From contig NZ_FXAO01000003.1 in the NCBI RefSeq assembly GCF_900177645.1, forward strand, positions 372,001 through 436,000: a stretch of DNA of 64,000 nucleotides. Direction: 5' to 3'. A program made the position numbers and the translations under genes. This document shows positions 1 to 8,021 of this stretch, in pieces. A model generated the notes under the pieces. It was not told where the DNA came from. It made no database searches and saw only the letters and a list, made by a program, of their open reading frames with translations. Each line of letters opens with the position of its first letter. Position 1 is the stretch's first letter. This DNA is from Arenibacter troitsensis (GTDB lineage Bacteria > Bacteroidota > Bacteroidia > Flavobacteriales > Flavobacteriaceae).

Positions 1-2
1 GG

Positions 3-776
3 GCAGAAAAAACCAATAAACTATTGGAAGTATATCCCGAATTTGATGAAACGCCACATATTAAAATACCTGAAAAATATGAATGGCCCAATGCTGACGG
101 ACTCTACTGCAAAAGTTATTGCCCGTTACATCCTGAAGTGCACAATGTAGTGTTTGATCTGGTAGATGAAATTATTTCCGTCTTCGAAGCCAAAGCCTTT
201 CACGCAGGAATGGATGAGGTATTTTACATAGCGGATGAAAAATGCCCCCGCTGCCAAGGAAAAGATCCTGCCGCAATATTTGCGAATGAGGTTAATAAAA
301 TAAGTCGACATTTGGAGATCAACAACAAGCGACTTTGGATTTGGGGAGATCGTTTAATAGATGCATCCACTTCCGGCATTGGAATGTGGGAGGCTAGTAT
401 GAACAACACTGCCAGGGCCATAGACCTAATTGATAAATCTGTAGTGATTTGCGACTGGCATTATGAAAAGGCATTACCAACCCCTGCCCTATTTGCCCTT
501 AAGGGATTGGACGTTATAGCCTGTCCTTGGAAGAAGTCAGACGTTGCCAAGGAACAGGTTAATATGATGTATAAATTTAAAATAAACGCAACTCCGGAAA
601 TGAAGGAACACTTTTTGGGCATGATGCATACGGTCTGGTCTTCTGCCAGTGAATTCATAAAAAGCTATCATGCCCAAAAGGACAAAGAAATCAATCCGGT
701 TACCCAAGAGGCCTGTTTTAGGGCTATGATGGCCGCAATAAAGGATGTGGAAAGCATGGGTAAAAACGTCAATTAG
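3..776 (+). CDS. Family 20 glycoside hydrolase (beta-N-acetylhexosaminidase-like), 5' truncated
   Basis: The reading frame is open to the first base of the window, so the N-terminus lies outside it; about 257 residues of the C-terminal part remain. The fragment looks like the second half of a GH20 catalytic barrel: an Asp-Glu pair in the segment HAGMDEVF fits the acid/base pair of hexosaminidases, followed by the Trp-rich strands WIWGDR, MWEAS and TVWSSASEF. GH20 enzymes remove terminal N-acetylhexosamines from glycans such as chitin or glycoproteins, usually in the periplasm or at the cell surface. The signal peptide and N-terminal domains cannot be seen. A first in-window start codon (TTG at 24) is not a real start. 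Family call is fairly secure; substrate is unknown. Confidence 0.75.
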   Translation, partial: AEKTNKLLEVYPEFDETPHIKIPEKYEWPNADGLYCKSYCPLHPEVHNVVFDLVDEIISVFEAKAFHAGMDEVFYIADEKCPRCQGKDPAAIFANEVNKISRHLEINNKRLWIWGDRLIDASTSGIGMWEASMNNTARAIDLIDKSVVICDWHYEKALPTPALFALKGLDVIACPWKKSDVAKEQVNMMYKFKINATPEMKEHFLGMMHTVWSSASEFIKSYHAQKDKEINPVTQEACFRAMMAAIKDVESMGKNVN

Positions 777-835
777 ATATTATATAGACCTACCTGGGTC
801 ATCCGCTATCCAAAACACTTATTCCCAAGCCCTAA

Positions 836-868
836 TTGACCTTATAGTGAAATATATTTCTACTTTTG
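836..868 (+). promoter_or_regulatory. Bacteroidetes-type promoter for the GT2 gene
   Basis: A -7 box TACTTTTG lies at 861-868 with TTG at 836-838, 22 bp apart, matching the Bacteroidetes sigma consensus TTG/TAnnTTTG. The ATG of the glycosyltransferase follows four bases after the box, so the transcript would have almost no leader. Confidence 0.5.
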
Positions 869-872
869 ACAC

Positions 873-1880
873 ATGAATATAAGTAGTATCAGCATCCTTC
901 TTCCCTTTAAGAACACCGCAGAATTTCTACCGGACTGTATACAATCCATCATCGACCAAACCTATGACGAATGGGAAATTTTGGCTGTAAACGACCATTC
1001 TTCGGACGATAGCTTGGATATTATGTTTTCTTATGCCCAAAAGGATAGTCGGATTAAAGTATTGACAAATGAAGGCAACGGAATAATTGATGCATTAAGA
1101 ACCGCGTATGCCCATTCCCAGGGCAAATATATAACCAGAATGGATTCTGATGACATTATGTCCGTGAACAAATTGGAAGTCATGGTCAAGTCCCTGAAAA
1201 ATCATGGACGAGGCCGCATAGCCCTGGGCAAGGTGAAATACTTTTCCAAGAATGGGGTTGGGGATGGATACAAACGTTATGAAAAATGGCTGAACCGCTT
1301 AACGGAAAAAGGATTAAATTATTCAGAAATATATAAGGAATGTGTAATACCCTCGCCCTGTTGGATGGTACATAGAAAAGACTTGGAAAAGGCCGGTTCA
1401 TTCTCTTCAAATCGATATCCAGAAGATTACGACCTGGCATTCCGTTTTTATGAGCAGGGATTAACATGTATTCCCACCAATGAGCTTCTTCACTATTGGC
1501 GCGATTATGGCCACAGAACCTCCAGAACCAGTGAACACTACGCCCAAAATTACTTCTTGGATATTAAACTACATTATTTTTTAAAGCTAGATTATAACAA
1601 ACAATGCCCTTTAGTGCTTTGGGGCGCTGGTAACAAAGGAAAAACACTGGCCAAAAAACTCTTGAAAAAGAACATCGCTTTTATTTGGGTTTGCAATAAT
1701 TCCAATAAAATTGGATTGGACATTTATGGTAAAAAGATGGAACATTATATGGTAATAGATAAACTCCAAAAAGCACAAATTATAATTACGGTGGCCAATA
1801 CAGAGGCACAGGAATTTATAAAAGATTATTTGTTGGTACAGGAAAAAAAATCTGTACAAGATTTATTCTTTTTTTGTTGA
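873..1880 (+). CDS. Family 2 glycosyltransferase with a C-terminal Rossmann-like domain
   Basis: A 335 aa protein. Residues 1 to about 230 form a GT-A (GT2) transferase: N-terminal strand SISILLPFKN, nucleotide-binding VNDHSSDDS, metal-binding DSDD at 91-94 and an ED pair at 184-185 as likely catalytic base. It should transfer a sugar from an activated nucleotide donor in the cytoplasm. From about residue 246 a second module begins with VLWGAGNKGK, a glycine-rich loop like that of NAD- or nucleotide-binding Rossmann folds. The gene stands alone after the GH20 fragment; neither donor nor acceptor can be told. Starts at ATG 873, supported by the promoter just upstream. Confidence 0.8.
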   Translation: MNISSISILLPFKNTAEFLPDCIQSIIDQTYDEWEILAVNDHSSDDSLDIMFSYAQKDSRIKVLTNEGNGIIDALRTAYAHSQGKYITRMDSDDIMSVNKLEVMVKSLKNHGRGRIALGKVKYFSKNGVGDGYKRYEKWLNRLTEKGLNYSEIYKECVIPSPCWMVHRKDLEKAGSFSSNRYPEDYDLAFRFYEQGLTCIPTNELLHYWRDYGHRTSRTSEHYAQNYFLDIKLHYFLKLDYNKQCPLVLWGAGNKGKTLAKKLLKKNIAFIWVCNNSNKIGLDIYGKKMEHYMVIDKLQKAQIIITVANTEAQEFIKDYLLVQEKKSVQDLFFFC

Positions 1881-1986
1881 AAAAACCTTTGTGGCACTTC
1901 CGTAAAGAAGGTTCCAACTTTGTCGGCCAACTTAATTTAGTTAGTACTTGAACAATAAATTTAAGACTGCCTCGAAATTCTTTTCT

Positions 1987-1994
1987 TATATTTG
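1987..1994 (+). promoter_or_regulatory. -7 promoter box before the BatA gene
   Basis: TATATTTG matches TAnnTTTG and sits 17 bases before the ATG at 2012. I see no TTG at the usual -33 distance, so this is a partial match. Confidence 0.35.
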
Positions 1995-2011
1995 AAAAAT
2001 TAAATTTGGGA

Positions 2012-3934
2012 ATGCTTTTTAAACATCCGAATCTCCTTTGGGCCCTTTCACTTCTCCTAATTCCTATTTTTATTCATCTATTCCAACTCCGTAGATTTAA
2101 GAAAACCCCATTTACCAATGTAAAGATTTTAAAAAAAGTAGAGGCACAATCTAGAAAGAGCAATTCTCTAAAAAAATGGCTTCTATTATTTACCCGCCTA
2201 TTGCTCCTAACTGCACTCATTATTGCATTTGCACAACCTTTTATTCCAGGGAAAACAGCGTTAAAAAGCAACGAAATAGTCATATACCTTGATAATTCCC
2301 TAAGTACTCAGGCCAAAATGGGAACAGCTACCCTATTGGAAAACATGGTACAAGGAATACTGAAATCTATCCCCGAAGAAGAAGTTTTCACTCTTTTTAC
2401 CAATGATAAAATTTTTAAGGAAGTTCGTATTGGCGACATCAAAAACGATTTGTTGGCCCTGCCCTATTCCAACAACCAATTGCAGTTGAAAGAAATCAAC
2501 CTAAAGGCCAAAACCTTTTTCTCCAAAGCTGAAGGTATACGAAAAGATCTGGTCTTGATTTCCGATTTTCAAAAGACTATCAATTCGCCTACTATAGACA
2601 CTATCCCCGACATCAATAGGCATTTGGTAAAATTGACACCGGAAAGCCTTGTGAATATTTCGATCGACACAGTATTTATCCATTCTTATTCCTCGGATAA
2701 CTTGGAGCTGAAAAGCATGCTCTCTACCAATACTGAATTGGACAATACTCCGATTTCCCTGTATAATGGAGAAAGATTGATAGCAAAAACCTCGGTTACC
2801 TTCAATAAGAATAAAAAGGGCGAGGTAATTTTTACCATTCCGGCCAACGAACTTATCAATGGCGAAATTGTGATCACCGATTCAGGTCTAAATTATGACA
2901 ATCAACTTTACTTCAATTTGGCCAAACAAGATAAAATCAAGGTATTATCCATAGGGGATGTAGATAGTGATTATTTAAGACGTATTTACAATAAGGAGGT
3001 GTTTCAATATTCCAATTTAAGTTTAAAGTCACTGAATTACAGTGTATTGGAATCACAAAATTTAATTATCCTGAACGAACTTAACTCCATTCCCATAGCC
3101 TTGCAAAACGCCCTCCAAGCCTATAAAAATACAGGAGGCAGTTTAGTGGTTATTCCAAGTAGTGAAATTAATATGGAAAATTACAATCCCTTTTTAATGG
3201 GACTTTCCAAAACTATGCTAGTTTCTTTGGTCAAGGAAGAGCGAAAGATTAGTCAGATTGCCTTTGCCCACCCCCTGTATAAAAATGTGTTCGAAAAAGA
3301 AGTAACCAATTTCCAATATCCTTCCGTAAAATCGTACTACAATATCAAATCGGCCATGCCAAAAATTCTTTCTTACCAAAGTGGTGATCCATTTCTGGTA
3401 GGGGAAGATGGTACTTATTTATTTACAGCTTCCATTTCCAAAGAAAATTCAAATATTTTAAATTCCCCATTAATTGTTCCAACCTTATACAACATGGGTA
3501 TGGCAAGCCTAAAAATGCCTGAAATATATGAGATGATTGGTAGTAAAACCACTGTTGATATCCCCGTTAGTCTTACAAAAGATCGAATTTTGAAAGTGTC
3601 CCTAAAAGATTTCGAATTTATACCCTTTCAACAATCCTTTACCAACAAAACCACCTTAACTTTTAACGACTACCCCGGGGTTTCGGGCATATACGATATA
3701 ACGGACGAAGGAAAGACCATAAAGAACATAAGTTTCAACCTTCCCAGGGAGGAAAGCCTGCTACATTATTTGGACCTGGACGACCTCAAAGCAAGCAGTA
3801 AGAACGACAATATTTCTGCCCTGTTCCAAAATATAGAAAAAGACAATAGCATCAACGAGCTTTGGAAATGGTTTGTTATTTTAGCATTAGCATTTATATT
3901 TATTGAAGTTCTTATCCAAAAATTTCTGAAATGA
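2012..3934 (+). CDS. BatA-domain membrane protein with VWA-like region
   Basis: A 640 aa protein starting at ATG 2012; the frame also allows TTG two codons earlier, but MLFKHPNLLWALSLL is the usual beginning of this family. The N-terminal BatA domain (aerotolerance regulator N-terminal, about residues 1-80) contains two membrane segments around residues 5-22 and 55-75 and the charged link LRRFKKTPFTNV. A VWA-like or periplasmic domain follows (IVIYLDNSLST near 90), and the protein ends with a third membrane helix (FVILALAFIFIEVLI) and a short cytoplasmic tail. In Bacteroidetes such proteins occur beside Bat/MoxR operons or alone and their exact job is not known. Its stop overlaps the next start (ATGA), indicating coupled translation with the dihydroorotase homologue. 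Confidence 0.82.
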   Translation: MLFKHPNLLWALSLLLIPIFIHLFQLRRFKKTPFTNVKILKKVEAQSRKSNSLKKWLLLFTRLLLLTALIIAFAQPFIPGKTALKSNEIVIYLDNSLSTQAKMGTATLLENMVQGILKSIPEEEVFTLFTNDKIFKEVRIGDIKNDLLALPYSNNQLQLKEINLKAKTFFSKAEGIRKDLVLISDFQKTINSPTIDTIPDINRHLVKLTPESLVNISIDTVFIHSYSSDNLELKSMLSTNTELDNTPISLYNGERLIAKTSVTFNKNKKGEVIFTIPANELINGEIVITDSGLNYDNQLYFNLAKQDKIKVLSIGDVDSDYLRRIYNKEVFQYSNLSLKSLNYSVLESQNLIILNELNSIPIALQNALQAYKNTGGSLVVIPSSEINMENYNPFLMGLSKTMLVSLVKEERKISQIAFAHPLYKNVFEKEVTNFQYPSVKSYYNIKSAMPKILSYQSGDPFLVGEDGTYLFTASISKENSNILNSPLIVPTLYNMGMASLKMPEIYEMIGSKTTVDIPVSLTKDRILKVSLKDFEFIPFQQSFTNKTTLTFNDYPGVSGIYDITDEGKTIKNISFNLPREESLLHYLDLDDLKASSKNDNISALFQNIEKDNSINELWKWFVILALAFIFIEVLIQKFLK

Positions 3935-5184
3935 ACATACTTTTAAAATCTGCCAAGATAGTTGCTCCTAACAATAAGGAACTTCATTTAAAAAAGCGCG
4001 ATATTCTTATAAAAAACGGGGTAATTGAAGATATTGCTGCCAATTTGGATGTTCAAGGAAAGACGAAGCCCATCCAATTAAAGAATCTACATGTATCCCT
4101 CGGATGGTTCGATTCCAGCGTAAGTTTTGGTGAACCGGGTTACGAGGAAAGGGAAACCATAGAAAATGGCCTGTATACAGCTGCAAAGAGCGGTTTTACG
4201 GACATTGTCCTAAATCCCAATACCAATCCTCTCCCCGATAGCAGCTCCGACATTGTCTTTTTAAAGAATGCCTCTAAAAATGCTGCGACAACACTTCATG
4301 CTTTGGGAACTTTGACCGTTAAGTCTGAAGGAGAAAGCTTGGCGGAACTATACGATATGAAAACGGCCGGTGCCGTGGGGTTCTATGATTACAAATTGCC
4401 ATTAAGGAACTCGAACCTTCTAAAAATTGCCCTCCAATATGCCCATAATTTCAATGGACTGGTACATTCTTTTCCTATGGACCTGCAGATTGCCGGAAAA
4501 GGAATCGTTAATGAAGGTGAAGTCTCCACAAGACTGGGGCTAAAGGGAATTCCCAATTTGGCAGAGGAACTAAATATTGTCAGGGACCTGTTCATATTGG
4601 AATATACGGGAGGAAAACTGCACATCCCCACTATTTCAACGGCCAATTCCGTAAAGCTCATTGCTGAAGCCAAAAAAAAGGGAATGGATGTGAGCTGCAG
4701 CGTAGCAGTACACAACCTGTGCTTCACCGATGAGACCTTGATAGAGTTCGATTCCCATTATAAATTGATGCCTCCACTTAGGACCCAATCGGATCGAAAG
4801 GCCCTGATAAAGGGTATAAAGGATGGAACTATAGATTTTGTTACCTCAGACCATAGACCTATGGATATTGAACACAAAAGAGTGGAATTCGATAATGCTT
4901 CGGATGGTACTATAGGTCTGGAAAGCGCTTTTGGAATGTTGAATCGGATTTTTGACCTTGATACCACTATTTCCCTTTTGACCAAAGGTCGCGAAAGATA
5001 CGGTATAGAAACACCTAGTTTCAAAGTAGGTGAAAATGCAGCACTTACCCTTTTTGATCCCGATGAGGAATATACCTTTGAAGAACAGCATATTTTATCC
5101 AATTCCAGTAATAGCTGCTTTTTGGGAAGTAAACTTAAAGGAAAGGTTTATGGAATTGTATCCAACAATCAAATAATTAACTAA
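3931..5184 (+). CDS. Dihydroorotase homologue, probably non-catalytic
   Basis: A 417 aa amidohydrolase-fold protein resembling class I dihydroorotases over its full length (TRLGLKGIPNLAEEL, STANSVKLIAEAK, MPPLRTQSDR, TSDHRP). Active dihydroorotases have the metal-binding motif DxHxHxREPG; here residues 61-70 read DSSVSFGEPG, so both histidines are serine and the substrate-binding arginine is glycine. The second histidine of the HxxH motif is also lost (HIPT, Thr234). Asp307 and His179 remain. By analogy with the inactive PyrC' that scaffolds aspartate transcarbamoylase in Pseudomonas, it may be a structural partner rather than an enzyme; that role is inference. It overlaps the BatA gene by four bases. 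A true pyrC must lie elsewhere. Confidence 0.8.
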   Translation: MNILLKSAKIVAPNNKELHLKKRDILIKNGVIEDIAANLDVQGKTKPIQLKNLHVSLGWFDSSVSFGEPGYEERETIENGLYTAAKSGFTDIVLNPNTNPLPDSSSDIVFLKNASKNAATTLHALGTLTVKSEGESLAELYDMKTAGAVGFYDYKLPLRNSNLLKIALQYAHNFNGLVHSFPMDLQIAGKGIVNEGEVSTRLGLKGIPNLAEELNIVRDLFILEYTGGKLHIPTISTANSVKLIAEAKKKGMDVSCSVAVHNLCFTDETLIEFDSHYKLMPPLRTQSDRKALIKGIKDGTIDFVTSDHRPMDIEHKRVEFDNASDGTIGLESAFGMLNRIFDLDTTISLLTKGRERYGIETPSFKVGENAALTLFDPDEEYTFEEQHILSNSSNSCFLGSKLKGKVYGIVSNNQIIN

Positions 5185-5209
5185 ATTTATAGGAACTAAA
5201 AACATTACA

Positions 5210-5527
5210 ATGGACCAGAATACTATAAGTCAGGGAAAAACTATGGCAATAATCAGTTACATTACTGTAATTGGCCTGCTCATTGCCTTCATAGTGAACA
5301 GTGATAAAAAAAATGAATTTGTCAAATTCCATATTGGACAATCCTTAAGGGTTTGGATCTTGGCCATAGCACTTTCCATTGTCCTAGGGGTTATAGCTGT
5401 TACCATGGGTATGGGTTTCCTTAGAATATTACAGTGGGCCCCATGGATTTTGGCTATTATGGGTATCATAAATGCCAACAACGGAAAATTGGAAAAATTA
5501 CCCATTATCGGATCTATTGGGGAATAA
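5210..5527 (+). CDS. Small DUF4870/Tic20-like membrane protein, copy 1
   Basis: A 105 aa protein with three to four membrane segments (around 13-29, 48-65, 70-88). After the first helix comes NSDKKNEFVKFHIGQS, matching the conserved polar loop with His and Gln found in DUF4870/Tic20-like proteins. Function is unknown. It sits 25 bp after the dihydroorotase homologue and before a terminator, so it is probably the last gene of that operon. The next gene is a paralogue. Confidence 0.7.
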   Translation: MDQNTISQGKTMAIISYITVIGLLIAFIVNSDKKNEFVKFHIGQSLRVWILAIALSIVLGVIAVTMGMGFLRILQWAPWILAIMGIINANNGKLEKLPIIGSIGE

Positions 5528-5550
5528 CAATAAAGATCTATAAATTCAGG

Positions 5551-5576
5551 GAGGTCTAATAAGGACCTCTTTTTTT
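5551..5576 (+). terminator. Rho-independent terminator after the BatA/DHOase operon
   Basis: Hairpin gaggtc / gacctc (5551-5556 with 5564-5569) with a 7-base loop followed by seven T. It ends the unit 2012-5527. Confidence 0.8.
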
Positions 5577-5604
5577 GTTCAAATTTTAAACTTGACTAAC
5601 TTTG
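5575..5604 (+). promoter_or_regulatory. Promoter of the second DUF4870-like gene
   Basis: TTG at 5575-5577 and TAACTTTG at 5597-5604 are separated by 19 bp, a full match to the Bacteroidetes promoter. The -33 element lies in the T-run of the preceding terminator, and ATG 5610 follows the -7 box by five bases, so the mRNA may be leaderless. This also rejects the upstream TTG at 5592 as a start. Confidence 0.6.
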
Positions 5605-5609
5605 CCTCT

Positions 5610-5936
5610 ATGGATAATGTTATTAAGGAAGGGAAGACTACGGCAATTGTGGCTTACCTTACAATGGTTGGGGCGTTGATTGCCATTTCAATGAATTCAG
5701 ATCCCAAGAACGAGTTTGCCCGGTTTCATACGCGACAGGCATTTGGATTACATCTCGTTTTCCTAGGCTTTGCTATTTTTTTAAGCAATTGGTACAATGA
5801 ATATGCTTGGTACGGCCTTTATGTTTTTTATATAGTACTTTGGTTCTACGGCTTTCTTGGAGCCTTGAACAACAAAAAACAAGAGGTGCCCGTACTTGGC
5901 CCCTATTTTCAAAAATGGTTCACTTTTATATCTTAG
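5610..5936 (+). CDS. Small DUF4870/Tic20-like membrane protein, copy 2
   Basis: A 108 aa protein from ATG 5610, similar along its length to the gene before it: IKEGKTTAIVAYLTMVGALIA, then NSDPKNEFARFHTRQA, then hydrophobic helices. The pair probably arose by tandem duplication. The C-terminal half is more aromatic than copy 1 (WYNEYAWYGLYVFYIV). It has its own promoter and is followed after one base by the esterase start, so these two genes are likely one transcript. Function unknown. Confidence 0.7.
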   Translation: MDNVIKEGKTTAIVAYLTMVGALIAISMNSDPKNEFARFHTRQAFGLHLVFLGFAIFLSNWYNEYAWYGLYVFYIVLWFYGFLGALNNKKQEVPVLGPYFQKWFTFIS

Positions 5937-5937
5937 A

Positions 5938-6597
5938 ATGACAACAGCTCCCCTATCATTGGAACATCTTATTAGACCATCAAGTTTTACCGAGGGCAAG
6001 CCCCCGGTACTTTTTATGTTCCATGGCTATGGAAGTAATGAGGAAGATCTGTTTTCCTTTGCCTCCGAACTGCCTAAGGAACTATGTATCATATCCGTTA
6101 GGGCCCCTTACCCTATGCAGCCCTATGGCAATGCCTGGTATGCCATTAACTTTGAGGCTGAAAAAGGCAAATGGAACAATGAGGAAGAAGCAGTCCTTTC
6201 CAGGGATAAAATTAAAGTGTTTATAGAGGAGGCTTGCAAAACCTATGGATTGGACGAAAAAAATGTAACCCTGTTAGGTTTTAGTCAAGGTACCATCCTG
6301 AGTTATGCGGTGGCCCTATCCTACCCTGAATTGGTCAAGAATGTAATAGCCCTAAGTGGCTATATCAATGAGAACCTTTTATTGAAAAATTACAAGGACA
6401 ACAACTTCAAAGATCTAAAAATATATGTCTCCCATGGAAGTGTAGATCAGGTAATCCCAGTTGCATGGGCACAGCAAGCCCCCGGCATTTTAAAAAATCT
6501 AAACATAGATCATGTATATGAGGAATTCCCTGTTGGCCATGGTGTTGCCCCCCAAAATTTCTACTCTTTCAAGACATGGCTTCAGGATAAAATTTAA
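5938..6597 (+). CDS. Carboxylesterase/lysophospholipase-type alpha/beta hydrolase
   Basis: A 219 aa protein of the phospholipase/carboxylesterase family (usual length about 220). Start chosen at ATG 5938, which begins two bases after the previous stop; a longer frame from 5896 would overlap it. Seen: oxyanion segment FMFHGYGSNEED, nucleophile elbow GFSQG, aspartate in SHGSVDQVIPV and histidine in VGHGV, a complete Ser-Asp-His triad. Such enzymes hydrolyse short acyl esters or lysophospholipids in the cytoplasm. Convergent with the next gene, overlapping by four bases. Confidence 0.85.
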   Translation: MTTAPLSLEHLIRPSSFTEGKPPVLFMFHGYGSNEEDLFSFASELPKELCIISVRAPYPMQPYGNAWYAINFEAEKGKWNNEEEAVLSRDKIKVFIEEACKTYGLDEKNVTLLGFSQGTILSYAVALSYPELVKNVIALSGYINENLLLKNYKDNNFKDLKIYVSHGSVDQVIPVAWAQQAPGILKNLNIDHVYEEFPVGHGVAPQNFYSFKTWLQDKI

Positions 6598-7088
6598 TTG
6601 CTGCGGGTGTACAATAAGTGGTCCATCAATGAAAAATCTACACCCAGATCATCTTTAAGTTCATACTTGATCAATACTTCTCCCCAATATTTCCCATCTG
6701 AGAAATCGGCCAAAATCCATTTGTGGTTCAAGATCTTGATCTTGTTTATTTTAAAATCATTTTCCATACCCTCATAAGGTACCAAGGGATTATCTCCCTT
6801 ACTCTCATTGGTCTCCAACAATTTATCCGAGATATACCGACTGGGATCCTTCAAATTTAAATGATCATAATAAGCCAAGGCGTCATCGTTATTTTCCAAA
6901 GAAAAATATTGGTTGTCCAAAACCTTAAGATGTAATTTCTGTATGGAATCCTCTAATTGGGAAAGCTTTTCTTCCTGAGACTCTATTTTGGTGTTTTTTG
7001 CCGTCACCATATTATTGGTGCTTACAAATTGGTAAAGTGCAATTAACGCAACGAATATGAACAAATACAAGTAAATCTTATGTTTCAT
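6594..7088 (-). CDS. Membrane-anchored coiled-coil protein of unknown function
   Basis: A 164 aa protein. Residues 5-22 are one hydrophobic helix, probably an uncleaved signal anchor; residues about 32-60 are rich in heptad-like Lys, Glu and Leu (KIESQEEKLSQLEDSIQKL) and should form a coiled coil; the rest is a small mixed domain with NPLVPYEGMEN and KILNHKWILADFSDGKYWGE. I do not recognise an enzyme motif. Similar small proteins occur in other Flavobacteriaceae by my recollection. It is transcribed alone and ends convergently with the esterase. Confidence 0.65.
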   Translation of the reverse strand: MKHKIYLYLFIFVALIALYQFVSTNNMVTAKNTKIESQEEKLSQLEDSIQKLHLKVLDNQYFSLENNDDALAYYDHLNLKDPSRYISDKLLETNESKGDNPLVPYEGMENDFKINKIKILNHKWILADFSDGKYWGEVLIKYELKDDLGVDFSLMDHLLYTRSN

Positions 7089-7168
7089 ACCTAATTTTCT
7101 AATTTATTGATTTAATAATAATTTTTCAAGTTGAAATACTTCCCATGAATCATGTTATGTTAGGTTGT

Positions 7169-7933
7169 TTAAACCTCAATGACCAGATTATCATAGGCCA
7201 GATGTACATTATCCGGAAGCTGTTTTTCAATTTCGTCATGAAAACCCAACAAATGGCTTATATGTGTCAAATAAGCTGTTTTAGGCTTTACAATATCAAT
7301 GAATTCCAACGCTTCCTCCAAATTGAAATGGGAATGGTGGGGCTCTATACGCAAGGCATTGACAACCAAGGTATTTACCCCTTTTATTTTTTCCATCTCT
7401 ACTTTTTCCATACTTTTTACATCGGTTAGATAAACAAAGTCCTGAATTCTAAACCCAAAAACCTGCAATCTATTGTGTTGCGCCTCCACAGGTATGGCCA
7501 TTAAGTTTCCGATCCTAAAAGGCCTATTGTTTTTTATGGTATTAATCTCAACGGCCGGTGCACCGGGATATCGATTTTCATCGGCGAATATATAATCAAA
7601 CCTTTCCTTTATGGAGGTTACAACCCGTTCATGGGCATAGATAGGAATATCCCCCTGTCTGAAAAAAAATGGCCTTATATCATCTATGCCTGCAGTATGG
7701 TCTGAATGTTCATGGGTAAATAAAATACCATCTATCTTTACCACATTATTGGCAAGCATTTGTTGTCTAAAATCAGGGCCACAATCTATTACATAATTAT
7801 AGGAATCCCAAGAAACCATAACCGAAACGCGAAGCCTTTTATCTTTTGAATTATCACTTAAACAAACGGGGTGTTTGCTCCCAATTACGGGGATTCCCTG
7901 CGATGTTCCAGTACCTAGAAAAGTTATTTTCAA
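7169..7933 (-). CDS. MBL-fold metal-dependent hydrolase (PhnP-like)
   Basis: A 254 aa protein with the full metallo-beta-lactamase signature: start strand KITFLGTGTSQGIP, the metal-binding FTHEHSDHTAGIDD, later His in EAQHNR and YLTHISHLLGFH, and Asp in YLTDVKSM. The N-terminal GTGTSQG and CxxC-free Zn site resemble PhnP-type phosphodiesterases, but the substrate cannot be inferred. The start is a TTG codon at 7933; no ATG lies close enough, and family members begin with this same strand. A -7 box at 7952-7959 on this strand supports it. Confidence 0.85.
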   Translation of the reverse strand: MKITFLGTGTSQGIPVIGSKHPVCLSDNSKDKRLRVSVMVSWDSYNYVIDCGPDFRQQMLANNVVKIDGILFTHEHSDHTAGIDDIRPFFFRQGDIPIYAHERVVTSIKERFDYIFADENRYPGAPAVEINTIKNNRPFRIGNLMAIPVEAQHNRLQVFGFRIQDFVYLTDVKSMEKVEMEKIKGVNTLVVNALRIEPHHSHFNLEEALEFIDIVKPKTAYLTHISHLLGFHDEIEKQLPDNVHLAYDNLVIEV

Positions 7934-7951
7934 TCTTACATCCTTTTAATC

Positions 7952-8001
7952 CAAATTTATAACTATTTTATTTAATAGATAACTCAATCTTTTTAACTTT
8001 G
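7952..8001. promoter_or_regulatory. Divergent -7 boxes between MBL hydrolase and the 486 aa gene
   Basis: On the minus strand TAAATTTG at 7959-7952 lies before the MBL gene; on the plus strand TAACTTTG at 7994-8001 lies before the gene at 8022. Both match TAnnTTTG; -33 TTG elements are not clear. Confidence 0.4.
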
Positions 8002-8021
8002 CTATACGTAAATAAGACACT

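Noticed and set aside
3931-5184. Active dihydroorotase (pyrC) for this gene
   Set aside because: Two metal-binding histidines and one substrate arginine are replaced, so activity is unlikely.
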